Notes under the pieces: model-generated | What the model saw: only the letters and a program-made list of their open reading frames with translations | Databases searched by the model: none | Told to the model about the DNA's origin: nothing | DNA from: Yinghuangia elevatio | GTDB taxonomy: Bacteria > Actinomycetota > Actinomycetes > Streptomycetales > Streptomycetaceae | Direction: 5' to 3' | NCBI RefSeq assembly: GCF_040649515.1 | Contig: NZ_JBEZFP010000010.1 | Span: 1 to 64,000 of the forward strand | DNA length: 64,000 nucleotides | In this document: positions 54,597-64,000 of the stretch, piece after piece | Layout: each line of letters begins with the position of its first letter | Position numbering within the stretch: position 1 is the first letter of the stretch | Translations under genes and position numbers: made by a program

Positions 54597-55862
54597 GTGA
54601 CGATCCTGGACCGTCCGCTGGCCGAGGTGGACCCTGAGGTCGCCGCCGCCGTCGCCGACGAGCTGCACCGCCAGCAGTCGACCCTGGAGATGATCGCCTC
54701 CGAGAACTTCGCGCCGGTCGCGGTTCTGGAGGCCCAGGGCTCGGTGCTGACCAACAAGTACGCCGAGGGCTACCCGGGCCGCCGCTACTACGGCGGCTGC
54801 GAGTACGTCGACGTGGTCGAGAACCTGGCGATTGAGCGCATCAAGGCGCTGTTCGGCGCCGAGGCGGCGAACGTGCAGCCGCACTCGGGCGCGCAGGCGA
54901 ACGCCGCCGTCTACTTCGGCCTGCTGCAGACCGGCGACACCGTGCTCGGACTGGACCTCGCCAACGGCGGGCACCTGACGCACGGCATGAAGCTCAACTT
55001 CTCCGGCAAGCAGTACAACATCGTCTCCTACAAGGTGGACGCGGCCGGCCTGGTCGACATGACCGAGGTCGAACGCCTCGCCAAGGAGCACCGGCCGAAG
55101 ATGATCGTCGCGGGCTGGTCGGCGTACCCGCGCCAGCTGGACTTCGCGGAGTTCCGCCGCATCGCGGACGAGGTCGGCGCGTACCTCTGGGTCGACATGG
55201 CGCACTTCGCGGGCCTGGTGGCCGCGGGCCTGCACCCCAGCCCGGTGCCGCACGCGCACATCGTCACCACGACGACCCACAAGACCCTCGGCGGCCCGCG
55301 CGGCGGCGCGATCCTCGCCACCGAGGAGCTGATCAAGAAGATCAACTCGGCGGTCTTCCCGGGCCTCCAGGGCGGCCCCCTCGAACACGTCATCGCCGCA
55401 AAGGCGGTGGCCTTCAAGGTCGCCGCGGGCGACGAGTTCAAGGACCGCCAGGTCCGCACGCTCGCCGGCGCGAAGCTCCTGGCGGAGCGTCTGCTCGCCC
55501 AGGACGCGGCCGACGCCGGCATCAAGGTCCTGTCCGGCGGCACGGACGTGCACCTGGTGCTCGTCGACCTGGTCGACAACCACCTCAACGGCCGCGAGGC
55601 CGAGGACCGCCTCCACGAGGTCGGCATCACCGTCAACCGCAACGCGGTCCCCAACGACCCGCTGCCCCCGATGAAGACCTCCGGCCTGCGCATCGGCACC
55701 CCGGCACTCGCCACGCGCGGCTTCACCGACGACGACTTCCGCGAGGTCGCCGACGTCATCGTCGAAGCCCTGAAGCCGGACTTCGACGACGCCAAGCGCG
55801 AAGCGCTCCGCGCCCGCACCGCCACCCTGGCCGCCAAGCACCCGCTGTACCCGAACCTGTAA
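54597..55862 (+). CDS. glyA: serine hydroxymethyltransferase
   Basis: The 421-aa PLP enzyme interconverts serine and glycine with tetrahydrofolate, complementing the glycine cleavage genes. It has STLEMIASENFAPVAVLEAQGS, the aldimine Lys in VTTTTHKTLGGPRGG (about 229) and GLRIGTPALATRGF. The GTG start follows GAGGAG 11 bases upstream. Last gene of the riboswitch-controlled group. Confidence 0.96.
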   Translation: MTILDRPLAEVDPEVAAAVADELHRQQSTLEMIASENFAPVAVLEAQGSVLTNKYAEGYPGRRYYGGCEYVDVVENLAIERIKALFGAEAANVQPHSGAQANAAVYFGLLQTGDTVLGLDLANGGHLTHGMKLNFSGKQYNIVSYKVDAAGLVDMTEVERLAKEHRPKMIVAGWSAYPRQLDFAEFRRIADEVGAYLWVDMAHFAGLVAAGLHPSPVPHAHIVTTTTHKTLGGPRGGAILATEELIKKINSAVFPGLQGGPLEHVIAAKAVAFKVAAGDEFKDRQVRTLAGAKLLAERLLAQDAADAGIKVLSGGTDVHLVLVDLVDNHLNGREAEDRLHEVGITVNRNAVPNDPLPPMKTSGLRIGTPALATRGFTDDDFREVADVIVEALKPDFDDAKREALRARTATLAAKHPLYPNL

Positions 55863-55886
55863 CCCCGCGGATTCCTGATTCGCCCT

Positions 55887-55923
55887 TTGATGGGCCCGCT
55901 CCCCCAACGAGCGGGCCCATCAA
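55887..55923 (+). terminator. terminator after glyA
   Basis: A 15-bp perfect stem (TTGATGGGCCCGCTC, 55887-55901, with 55909-55923) lies 24 bases after the glyA stop. There is no T run. Confidence 0.75.
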
Positions 55924-55926
55924 GCA

Positions 55927-56107
55927 TTTCGGGAGCAAGGCGACGGTGGCCAAGGGCCGGGAAGCGCCACGAGGCCACCTCCCCCACGGGTAGCGCTCTG
56001 CGGGTAATGCCGTGACCCGCCGACAGCGGGTTGACCAGCACCCAGAACCACACGGTCGAGATCACGCCGAGCGCGGTGGCGAACGCCAGGCACTCGCGCG
56101 GCGACAC
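55927..56107 (-). pseudogene. fragment of a membrane-protein gene
   Basis: The frame from a GTG at 56107 reads SPRECLAFATALGVISTVWF and continues WVLVNPLSAGHGITRRA, a convincing single membrane helix with high third-position GC for ~36 codons. It then runs without a stop into the glyA terminator and glyA. I read it as the remains of a larger gene cut by a rearrangement. No family assigned. Confidence 0.25.
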
Positions 56108-56498
56108 CAGTTGCGGTACGGGGGTTCCGCGCGCCCCTCTGCCGCCACCCCGAGCCGGTGCCGCGTCCTGGTCTCACCCCGTGCCCGTCCCCCTCCGGCC
56201 CCGCCCTGGCCCGTGCCCCTCCCGGCTCTCACCCCGTGGCCGTGCCCCACCCCTTCCGGCCCCGAGACCAACAGCGGAACAACCCCGAGACCAACGACGG
56301 AACACCCCGCACCGGGGCGATTCCCGGTCAACGCGGCCGTTCAAGCGAGCACTCGTGGCATTCACCCCTTGGGAAGGGTGTGGCGCTTTTCGCTTGGCTG
56401 CGCTCGTTCCTCGCTCCGCCACGCGATTTCGCACTCCGACCGCTGACTTTCCTTCACCTCCACTCGCTTCGCTCCCTCCGGCGCAGGAAAGTCCGACT

Positions 56499-56577
56499 GG
56501 CGGCCTCCGGCCGCTCTCCTCGCTTCGCTCGTCGATCACACGGGGTCTTCCGACTGCTTCCGGCGGCCTCCGGCCGC
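56499..56577. repeat. 16-bp hairpin-forming direct repeat pair
   Basis: GGCGGCCTCCGGCCGC occurs at 56499-56514 and 56562-56577; each copy folds as GCGGCC-tcc-GGCCGC. The flanks share CCGACTG and are rich in TCGCTTCGCT. The whole stretch 56110-56700 has no credible gene and looks like rearranged intergenic DNA. Confidence 0.6.
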
Positions 56578-56703
56578 GAAGGGGTGGGGCACCATCACGG
56601 GGCGGACCGCCCCGTGGGGTTTGCCTCAACTGGCAAGTCCCGGGCACACACCCGGCCGCGTGCAGGTGAGACGCCGCCGCCTGGTCGACCGCCGGGAAAT
56701 GCC

Positions 56704-56733
56704 GTGAAGGCGGAGCGCCGCGCGCGCTACGTT
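56704..56733 (+). promoter_or_regulatory. promoter for a leaderless antitoxin mRNA
   Basis: TACGTT (56728-56733) ends 6 bases before the antitoxin ATG at 56740. GTGAAG (56704-56709) lies 18 bases upstream of it. Transcription would start at or next to the A of ATG, and no ribosome site is present. Confidence 0.5.
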
Positions 56734-56739
56734 TTGTGC

Positions 56740-56925
56740 ATGGGCAGGGATGATCGAGCGGGCGAGCCGGACCGCGGCGGGGTTGCGGAATCCGTACCCG
56801 CTTCCGCGTCCTCGGCGGCGGAGGCGGCAACTACCGCTCCCGCGCGGGAGCGGGCTGCGCTTGTCAGTCGGCTCGCGGCCGAGATCGCCGCGCAGGATCG
56901 CGAGTTGTTGGATCGGCTCGCGTAG
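56740..56925 (+). CDS. putative antitoxin of a Doc-type pair
   Basis: The 61-aa frame begins MGRDDRAGEPDRGGVAESV. It has an Ala/Ser-rich middle and a helical end (ALVSRLAAEIAAQDRELLDRL). Such a C-terminal helix is what Phd-like antitoxins use to block Doc, but the N-terminal DNA-binding part is not recognisable. Identification rests on its position 87 bases before the Doc gene in the same direction. Confidence 0.5.
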   Translation: MGRDDRAGEPDRGGVAESVPASASSAAEAATTAPARERAALVSRLAAEIAAQDRELLDRLA

Positions 56926-57012
56926 GACGACTGTCCGCTGCCGGTATCCGTACCGCCGCCTGCGCCTGACACCCGCCGCCCTGTACTCCCCACTCCGCCC
57001 CTCGGAGCCGTC

Positions 57013-57429
57013 ATGACCTCGATCGACTTCCTCTCCGCCGACGAACTGCTGCTGGTCGCCCGAGAGGCATTCGGTGACGTCCCGCAGGTTCGCGACCGCG
57101 GGCTCGTCGAAGGGGCCAGTGCGCGGCCGAGTACCTCTGTGTTCGGCGCGGACGCGTATCCCGGGGTCTGGGACAAAGCCGCCGCCCTGTTGCACTCCGT
57201 CGCGCGTGACCATGCGCTTGTGGACGGGAACAAGCGGACGGCCTGGGTGGCCGCGCGGGTGTTTCTGTCGCTCAACGGCGTGCCCGCGGTGCCTGTCGAT
57301 GTGGATCGGGCGGAGGAGTTCGTCGTGGCGGTGACGACCGGCGCGCTCGCGGATACCGGGGAGATCGGCGTACGGCTTCGTGCCCTTTATCGGGGCAGGG
57401 CAGGGGCGGGGGCAGGAGTCGGGACGTGA
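57013..57429 (+). CDS. doc: Doc-type (Fic fold) toxin
   Basis: The 138-aa protein has the Fic/Doc active site RDHALVDGNKRTAWVAARVFL (His about 66). The canonical Phe of HxFx is Val here, and the segment DGNKRTA is the Doc form that phosphorylates EF-Tu. It starts MTSIDFLSADELLLVAREAFG, as Doc homologues do, behind CGGAG. The last ~10 residues are a Gly/Ala tail. Confidence 0.85.
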   Translation: MTSIDFLSADELLLVAREAFGDVPQVRDRGLVEGASARPSTSVFGADAYPGVWDKAAALLHSVARDHALVDGNKRTAWVAARVFLSLNGVPAVPVDVDRAEEFVVAVTTGALADTGEIGVRLRALYRGRAGAGAGVGT

Positions 57430-57431
57430 TC

Positions 57432-57481
57432 GGGCCCTGGCTGCGGCGCGTGTGGGGGTACACGCGGTGCGGCCAGGGCCC
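57432..57481. terminator. shared terminator between Doc and enoyl-CoA hydratase genes
   Basis: An outer stem GGGCCCTGGC/GCCAGGGCCC (57432-57441, 57472-57481) encloses a second stem CGCGTGT/ACACGCG. It lies between convergent genes and can serve both. Confidence 0.65.
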
Positions 57482-57503
57482 CACGATTGCGGTGGGGTGC
57501 GGG

Positions 57504-58283
57504 TCAGCGGGCGACGAACTTGGCCTTGCCGGGGCCGCTTTCGACGAAGCTCTTCATGCCGATCGCCCGGTCCTCGGTGGCGAACAGGCCGGTGAACTGC
57601 ATGCGTTCGATCTCAAGGCCGGAGTCGAGGTCCGTCTCCAGGCCGCGGTCGATGGCCTCCTTGGCGGCGCGGAGCGCGTACGCCGGGCCGTTGGCGAACT
57701 GCGCCGCCCACGCGAGCGCCGCCTCGTAGACCTCGGCTGGCGCCACGACGCGGTCGACGAGGCCGATCTCCAGGGCCTCCTGCGCGTCGACGAAACGGCC
57801 GGAGTAGATCAGGTCCTTGGCCTTCGCGGGCCCGACCAGGCGGGGCAGGCGCTGCGAGCCGCCGGCGCCGGGGATGATGCCGAGCAGGATCTCCGGCTGG
57901 CCGAGCTTCGCGTTGTCCGCGCACACGCGGAAGTCCGCGCAGAGCGCGAGTTCGCAGCCGCCGCCGAGGGCGTACCCGGTGATCGCGGCGATGACCGGCT
58001 TGGGGATCCGCGCGACGGCGGTGAAGGCGGACTGGAGGGCGGCGCCGCGGTCGACCATGTCGGTGTACGTCATGGCCTCCATCTCCTTGATGTCCGCCCC
58101 CGCGGCGAAGACCTTCTCGCCGCCGTACACGACGACAACGCGTACGTCGGCCCGTTCGGAGGCCTCCTGGGCGACCGCCCGGAGTTCCTCCTGGAGCTGT
58201 ACGTTCAGCGCGTTCATCGGCGGCCTGGCCAGCCGGATCGTTCCGATTCCGTCGGCCACTTCAAGGTTCACGAACTCGCCCAC
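57504..58283 (-). CDS. enoyl-CoA hydratase/isomerase family protein
   Basis: The 259-aa crotonase-fold protein has the oxyanion-hole segments VFAAGADIKEM and ITGYALGGGCELALCADF, and the catalytic Glu pair region LGQPEILLGIIPGAGGSQRL. Both catalytic Glu seem present, so hydration of 2-enoyl-CoA in beta-oxidation is likely; the exact chain length is not readable. The GTG at 58283 has AAGGAG with a 6-base spacer. Confidence 0.9.
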   Translation of the reverse strand: MGEFVNLEVADGIGTIRLARPPMNALNVQLQEELRAVAQEASERADVRVVVVYGGEKVFAAGADIKEMEAMTYTDMVDRGAALQSAFTAVARIPKPVIAAITGYALGGGCELALCADFRVCADNAKLGQPEILLGIIPGAGGSQRLPRLVGPAKAKDLIYSGRFVDAQEALEIGLVDRVVAPAEVYEAALAWAAQFANGPAYALRAAKEAIDRGLETDLDSGLEIERMQFTGLFATEDRAIGMKSFVESGPGKAKFVAR

Positions 58284-58549
58284 GTTTACTCCTTCTCTGC
58301 GCGGCTCAGCACGGCTCAGCACGGTTGCGGCCAGCGTTTGTTGCCTGCCCGCAGCCGACAATACGGCCACGCGCGCGGAAGGGTGGGGCGGGGCCGTGCC
58401 GCCACGGCGTGCCAGCTGTGCCTGCCGTGGCCGGCGTGCCTGACAGACGTGCCGGTCGCGCCGGGGCCGGCGTCGCGCCCGAAAAGCCGCCGGGATCCGC
58501 GGATCCTCCCGAGCGGGGTGGATCTGCGGATCCCGGCGTTGCCTTGCAT

Positions 58550-58596
58550 CAGCCCGTCGGCCTGTCGATCCGTGGGCCCGTCAGGCCGTGCCCGTC
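58550..58596. repeat. decayed 9-bp repeat after the L,D-transpeptidase
   Basis: Units such as CCCGTCGGC, CTGTCGATC and CCGTCAGGC follow with a period of about 9 up to the transpeptidase stop (58595). The rest of the 311-base space (58284-58594) contains a GGATCCGCGGATCC-type palindrome and no gene. Confidence 0.45.
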
Positions 58597-59869
58597 AGAG
58601 CGCGGAGCCCTGGGTCCAGGCCTCCCAGGTGAGGTTCCAGGCGCCGTAGCCGTTGTCCGGGGACACGACACGTTCCTTCGCGTTCACGACGTCGACGATG
58701 TCGCCCGGCATGGCCGCGTTGTCGTAGAACCACTTGGCGTTGTCGGGGGTCATGCTGATGCACCCGTGGCTGACGTTCTGCGAGCCGAACGTCGACGGCG
58801 GCGACCAGTAGTTGCCGTGTACGAAGGTGCCGGACGTGGTGATCCGGACCGCCGACGGCACGTCGTCGATGTCGTACTCGGAGCCGAGGCCGACCGTCTG
58901 GGAGTTCATCCGGGTCTTGACGTACTTCTCCATCACGACCATCTTGCCGCCCCACGTGGCGTACGCGGGGATCTCACCGGTGGTGACCGGGATGGTCTTG
59001 ACCAGCGCGTCGTTCTTGTAGACCTTCATCGTCTTGGTGTTGACGTCGACGACGCTGACGGTCTTGGTGTCGCTGATCTTGAAGCCGAAGCTCTTGAACT
59101 GCTCGAACATGGCGCCGTTCCCGGCGTCTATTCCGCGCAGGTTCAGGTCGACCTTCACCGACGTGCCGGTCGCCCAGTAGTCCTTCGGGCGGTAGTCGAC
59201 GCGCTGGTTGCCGAACCAGTGCCACGAGCCCTCGACGGCCGGGGACGCGGTGACCTTCAGCGCCGCCTCGACCTTCGCGCGGTCCTTGACCGGCTTGTTG
59301 AACTTGATCGATATCGGCTGCCCGACGCCGACGGTGGTGCCGTCGTCCGGGAAGAAGCTCGCGGTGATCTTGTTGTCGTTGCTCAGCGTGGTGAACGTCG
59401 TCGTCGACGTCGTCGGCTGGTCTTCCTTGTTCTTGGCGACCGCGGTGACGGTGTACTTCGACCCGAACGTGAACGGGACCTTGGGCTTCCACGTCTTGCC
59501 GTCGGCGTCCAGGGCGCCGTCGACCTGCTCGTTGCGGGCGTTGATCACCTTGACGCTGTCGAGCTTGTCCTCGGGGCCGACCTCGACCACGACCATGCTG
59601 CCGACCTCGACGCCCGTGGCCAGGTCGGCGGGGGTGACCGTGACACGGGCGGGGTCGGCCTTGGCCGGGGCGTTGGTGCCGCCGGTCGTACCGCCGTTGC
59701 CGGACGAACCGCCCGAGGCGGCTGAGCCGCCGGACGAACCTCCGCTTCCGTCCGACTTCTTGCCGCCGCCTCCGCTGCACGCGGTCAGAACCAGCATGGC
59801 ACCGAGGAGCAGCGCCACGAGGTGGCGCCAGTTTGGTCGACCTGGGGGCGGCTTCGGTGCTCGGGACAT
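58595..59869 (-). CDS. lipoprotein L,D-transpeptidase (YkuD)
   Basis: The 424-aa protein has a lipoprotein signal (MSRAPKPPPGRPNWRH, hydrophobic core, lipobox LTAC), then a Gly/Ser linker to about residue 75. Two Ig-like domains follow (about 80-280), then the YkuD catalytic domain with HGNYW and SHGCISM (nucleophile Cys about 372). It forms 3-3 cross-links in peptidoglycan on the outer face. The ATG at 59869 has GAAGGGA 9 bases upstream; a sigma-E-like promoter lies 82 bases before it. Confidence 0.92.
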   Translation of the reverse strand: MSRAPKPPPGRPNWRHLVALLLGAMLVLTACSGGGGKKSDGSGGSSGGSAASGGSSGNGGTTGGTNAPAKADPARVTVTPADLATGVEVGSMVVVEVGPEDKLDSVKVINARNEQVDGALDADGKTWKPKVPFTFGSKYTVTAVAKNKEDQPTTSTTTFTTLSNDNKITASFFPDDGTTVGVGQPISIKFNKPVKDRAKVEAALKVTASPAVEGSWHWFGNQRVDYRPKDYWATGTSVKVDLNLRGIDAGNGAMFEQFKSFGFKISDTKTVSVVDVNTKTMKVYKNDALVKTIPVTTGEIPAYATWGGKMVVMEKYVKTRMNSQTVGLGSEYDIDDVPSAVRITTSGTFVHGNYWSPPSTFGSQNVSHGCISMTPDNAKWFYDNAAMPGDIVDVVNAKERVVSPDNGYGAWNLTWEAWTQGSAL

Positions 59870-59950
59870 GTACTGGCTTCCCTTCACGTACGGGTGGATC
59901 CGGGGGGAGAAACGGCCCGTCGCGCTTGCACGCGTTGAGCCATTCGTCGT

Positions 59951-59980
59951 TTAGACGTCATGCACACACCTTCGGTTGCC
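59951..59980 (-). promoter_or_regulatory. sigma-E-like promoter of the L,D-transpeptidase
   Basis: On the minus strand GGCAAC is followed after 17 bases by CGTCTAA, close to the envelope-stress sigma-E promoter of Streptomyces (GGAAC/GCAAC and CGTCTAA). It lies 82 bases before the start of a cell-wall gene, which fits the regulon. Confidence 0.6.
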
Positions 59981-60012
59981 TCCCGGGGGTATACGTAACC
60001 GAATCGGAACGA

Positions 60013-60471
60013 TCACCGACGGCGGTCCGCTTCGATCAACGCGCTGACCAGCGCGGGGTCGACGGCATCGGTGGCGCCGCCACAACTTCGGGTGATCCGG
60101 CCCGGCAGAAGGACCACGTCATAGCCTCCCCTGTCAGGCGATATCCGCTCATCCTCAACAACCGTGACAATCCTGGTCAGCCCGGTGTCTTCCGCCGCCT
60201 CCAGCAGCCAGTCCCAGGTGTCGAGCGGACCGCCGGATCCCTCCGGGCCCGTGTCGAGGTGCACGACCGTGTGGGCGCCTTCGAGCACCGCGCCCAGGCG
60301 CAACGGGTCCGACAGGTCGCCCACCGAGACGCGCACCCCCGCCGCCCGCAGCGCCGGCGCGTACGCCCGGTCGCGTACGACCGCCCGCAGGTCGGGCACG
60401 CCGAGCTCCACGAGCGCGAGGACGAGCGCCCCGCCCAACGGGCGGTCGGCTCCGATCACGACGACGGGCAT
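60013..60471 (-). CDS. small NAD(P)-binding Rossmann protein
   Basis: The 152-aa protein starts MPVVVIGADRPLGGALVLAL (glycine-rich loop), then VRVSVGDLSDPLRLGAVLEGAHTVVHL as in atypical short-chain dehydrogenases of the NmrA/epimerase type. It is about half the usual length and lacks a YxxxK active site, so it may be a sensor or a truncated enzyme. ATG at 60471; no strong ribosome site. Confidence 0.65.
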   Translation of the reverse strand: MPVVVIGADRPLGGALVLALVELGVPDLRAVVRDRAYAPALRAAGVRVSVGDLSDPLRLGAVLEGAHTVVHLDTGPEGSGGPLDTWDWLLEAAEDTGLTRIVTVVEDERISPDRGGYDVVLLPGRITRSCGGATDAVDPALVSALIEADRRR

Positions 60472-60771
60472 GCGGCAACGGTACCTGCCGGGGCAATCGT
60501 GAAGGTTTGGTGCGTATTGCAGCGCAGGCTCGCCGCGCACGCCCTGCGCGCCTGTTGTGCGCCGTACAAATCGAGTTGAAGCACGATTGCGCGCTCCGCC
60601 AAACGTGACAGACGCTCATGACTTGTCTACAAAGTCACTGGATGCCGCAGAACGGGTTAATTTGCCACGGGAATCGGGCGCGGGGCGTATCCCCGGGCGG
60701 GGGCTCTCGTTGGGGGATGGGGCTTCCAGATCACTCGCACGAGCGAACACCGCCTCAGCGGTTGGATTTTC

Positions 60772-60798
60772 GGTCACCTGTTGCGACAAGTTGGTCAC
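60772..60798. promoter_or_regulatory. GGTCAC direct repeat, 21-bp period
   Basis: GGTCAC occurs at 60772-60777 and 60793-60798, exactly two helical turns apart, about 110 bases before the Asn/Gln-rich secreted protein. This resembles a regulator site but fits the PhoP box only loosely. The other parts of 60472-60906 hold no gene. Confidence 0.35.
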
Positions 60799-60906
60799 AC
60801 GACGTCGCCATGCCGGGACGGGGCCGGCCGGCCTCTCCGGCGACACGAACCCAACTCCCGGGCCCCGCCCACCAAGCGGGACCCCGCTGTCTCACGGAGG
60901 ACTCTC

Positions 60907-61269
60907 ATGAAGCGCATCCTCGGCACCCTCGCCGTCGCCCCGCTCGCGGCCGGCCTGCTCATCCTCGGTGCCGGTGCCGCCGTGGCCGACAACGGCGCGG
61001 ACGCCGACAACGGGTCCACCTCGACCGCATCCACCACGACCACCTCGACGTCGACCACGTCCAACTCCGGCAGCGGCAACGTCAGCGGCGGCGTGGACGG
61101 CAACTACAACGCCACGCAGCAGAGCGCCAACGGCTCCGGCGCCACCAACCAGAACAACACGGCCGGAGTGAAGGACAACGGCGGCGTCGTCGTCATCGAG
61201 CAGGGCAACAACAGCAACGGCCAGTCGCAGCAGGGCACCTGGGGCGGGTTCTTCCCGTTCTGGTTCTAG
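60907..61269 (+). CDS. Asn/Gln/Ser/Thr-rich secreted protein
   Basis: The 120-aa protein has a clear Sec signal peptide (MKRILGTLAVAPLAAGLLIL, cleavage after AVA about residue 27). The mature part has a Ser/Thr run (STSTASTTTTSTSTTS), a stretch rich in Asn/Gln/Gly (NYNATQQSANGSGATNQNN), VVVIEQGN, and an aromatic end GGFFPFWF. It lacks chaplin Cys or GN repeats and is not a rodlin. Such composition suggests a surface or fibre-forming protein. ATG behind GGAGG. Confidence 0.8.
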   Translation: MKRILGTLAVAPLAAGLLILGAGAAVADNGADADNGSTSTASTTTTSTSTTSNSGSGNVSGGVDGNYNATQQSANGSGATNQNNTAGVKDNGGVVVIEQGNNSNGQSQQGTWGGFFPFWF

Positions 61270-61540
61270 GCCCGGACCCGAGACGGGCCTGATCGCCTAA
61301 GGAGTCCCACCGCGCAGTCGCTGCGCTTTGCTCACGTCGGCCCGGTGGTGTCCACGACGCCACCGGGCCACCCCTTGGTGCCGTACGAGACCGTCCGGAC
61401 CGGGTGTTCGCTCGCTTTCCCGGCATCAATCTCGCAATCCGCCTTTAGTCCCATCCGTCACCGAGCCTTTGGCCTGTGCTCCGAAGGGGAACACCCTGCG
61501 TAGCGACCACGGGCGGCACGACGGCGGGGAGGGCGAAGCC

Positions 61541-63814
<2,274 letters not shown>

Positions 63815-64000
63815 CGCGCTACGCGCCGGGGCAGCGGGTGCGCGGGCGGACCATCCGCTTCCCTGCTCGGCCGCGGCCCGTCGGGCGGAACACGGGCGTG
63901 CGTACGCCGCCGTAGGGCCCGTGAGGCATGCCCCGAAGAGGGATGTCACCCTGGTAGGGCAACGCGCCCCGCACACGTGCCCGAACCACGTGCGCGCCCC

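Noticed and set aside
60772..60798. PhoP box
   Set aside because: PhoP boxes use GTTCACC-like units 11 bases apart; here the hexamers are 21 bases apart and the middle unit does not match.
60907..61269. Chaplin or rodlin
   Set aside because: No chaplin Cys pair or GNxxGN-type repeats, no rodlin pattern.

Overview
The window is chromosomal DNA of a very high-GC actinomycete. The third codon position is almost always G or C, many genes start with GTG, and gene content and order match the conserved core of Streptomycetales: the ilvBNC-serA-leuB-ilvE-cimA block, gatCAB-rmdB-ligA, and gcvT-gcvH-glyA behind a glycine riboswitch. From memory the order follows the S. coelicolor SCO5470-SCO5530 neighbourhood, with several insertions. 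The genus (Streptomyces, Kitasatospora, Embleya, Yinghuangia or similar) cannot be fixed from the sequence alone.

Layout. 1-57: 3' part of a tRNA-Glu. 200-14700, all on the minus strand: branched-chain amino acid and serine biosynthesis (cimA, ilvE, leuB, serA, ilvC, ilvN, ilvB). Both cimA and ilvB have a short leader peptide rich in branched-chain codons followed by a terminator, so both look attenuated. A phospho-signalling group (two FHA-type proteins, a PP2C-type phosphatase with a long disordered N-terminus, and a small protein) sits between serA and ilvC. 14800-25600: a membrane PAS-GGDEF-EAL protein, a DUF2079 membrane protein, a D-2-hydroxyacid dehydrogenase divergent from a sugar-dehydrogenase-like lipoprotein, a large AAA-LuxR regulator and a 60-aa protein. 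25860-35630: gatB, a small membrane protein, gatA, gatC, the c-di-GMP enzyme RmdB, ligA and a MetE-like methionine synthase.

35833-43295 is an accessory island: glycosyltransferase, STAND NTPase, APH-fold kinase, NAD-dependent epimerase and a second glycosyltransferase. 43354-52283 returns to conserved genes: an alpha/beta hydrolase, mnmA, a cysteine desulfurase, a TRIC-like membrane protein, a DUF885 protein, a PH-domain protein, two SseB paralogues and an OsmC protein. 52445-55862: glycine riboswitch, gcvT, gcvH, glyA. 55900-57430: a scar-like stretch with a truncated membrane-protein fragment, hairpin repeats and a Doc-type toxin-antitoxin pair. 57504-63814: enoyl-CoA hydratase, a lipoprotein L,D-transpeptidase with a sigma-E-like promoter, a small Rossmann protein, an Asn/Gln-rich secreted protein and glgX.

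Main points for follow-up: the glycan/kinase/STAND island (35.8-43.3 kb), the FHA/PP2C insertion (7.1-10.8 kb), the cimA leader with two rare ATT isoleucine codons, a candidate BldD site near a diguanylate-cyclase gene whose EAL domain looks dead, the Asn/Gln-rich secreted protein, and decayed 9-15-bp tandem repeats that recur just after stop codons.
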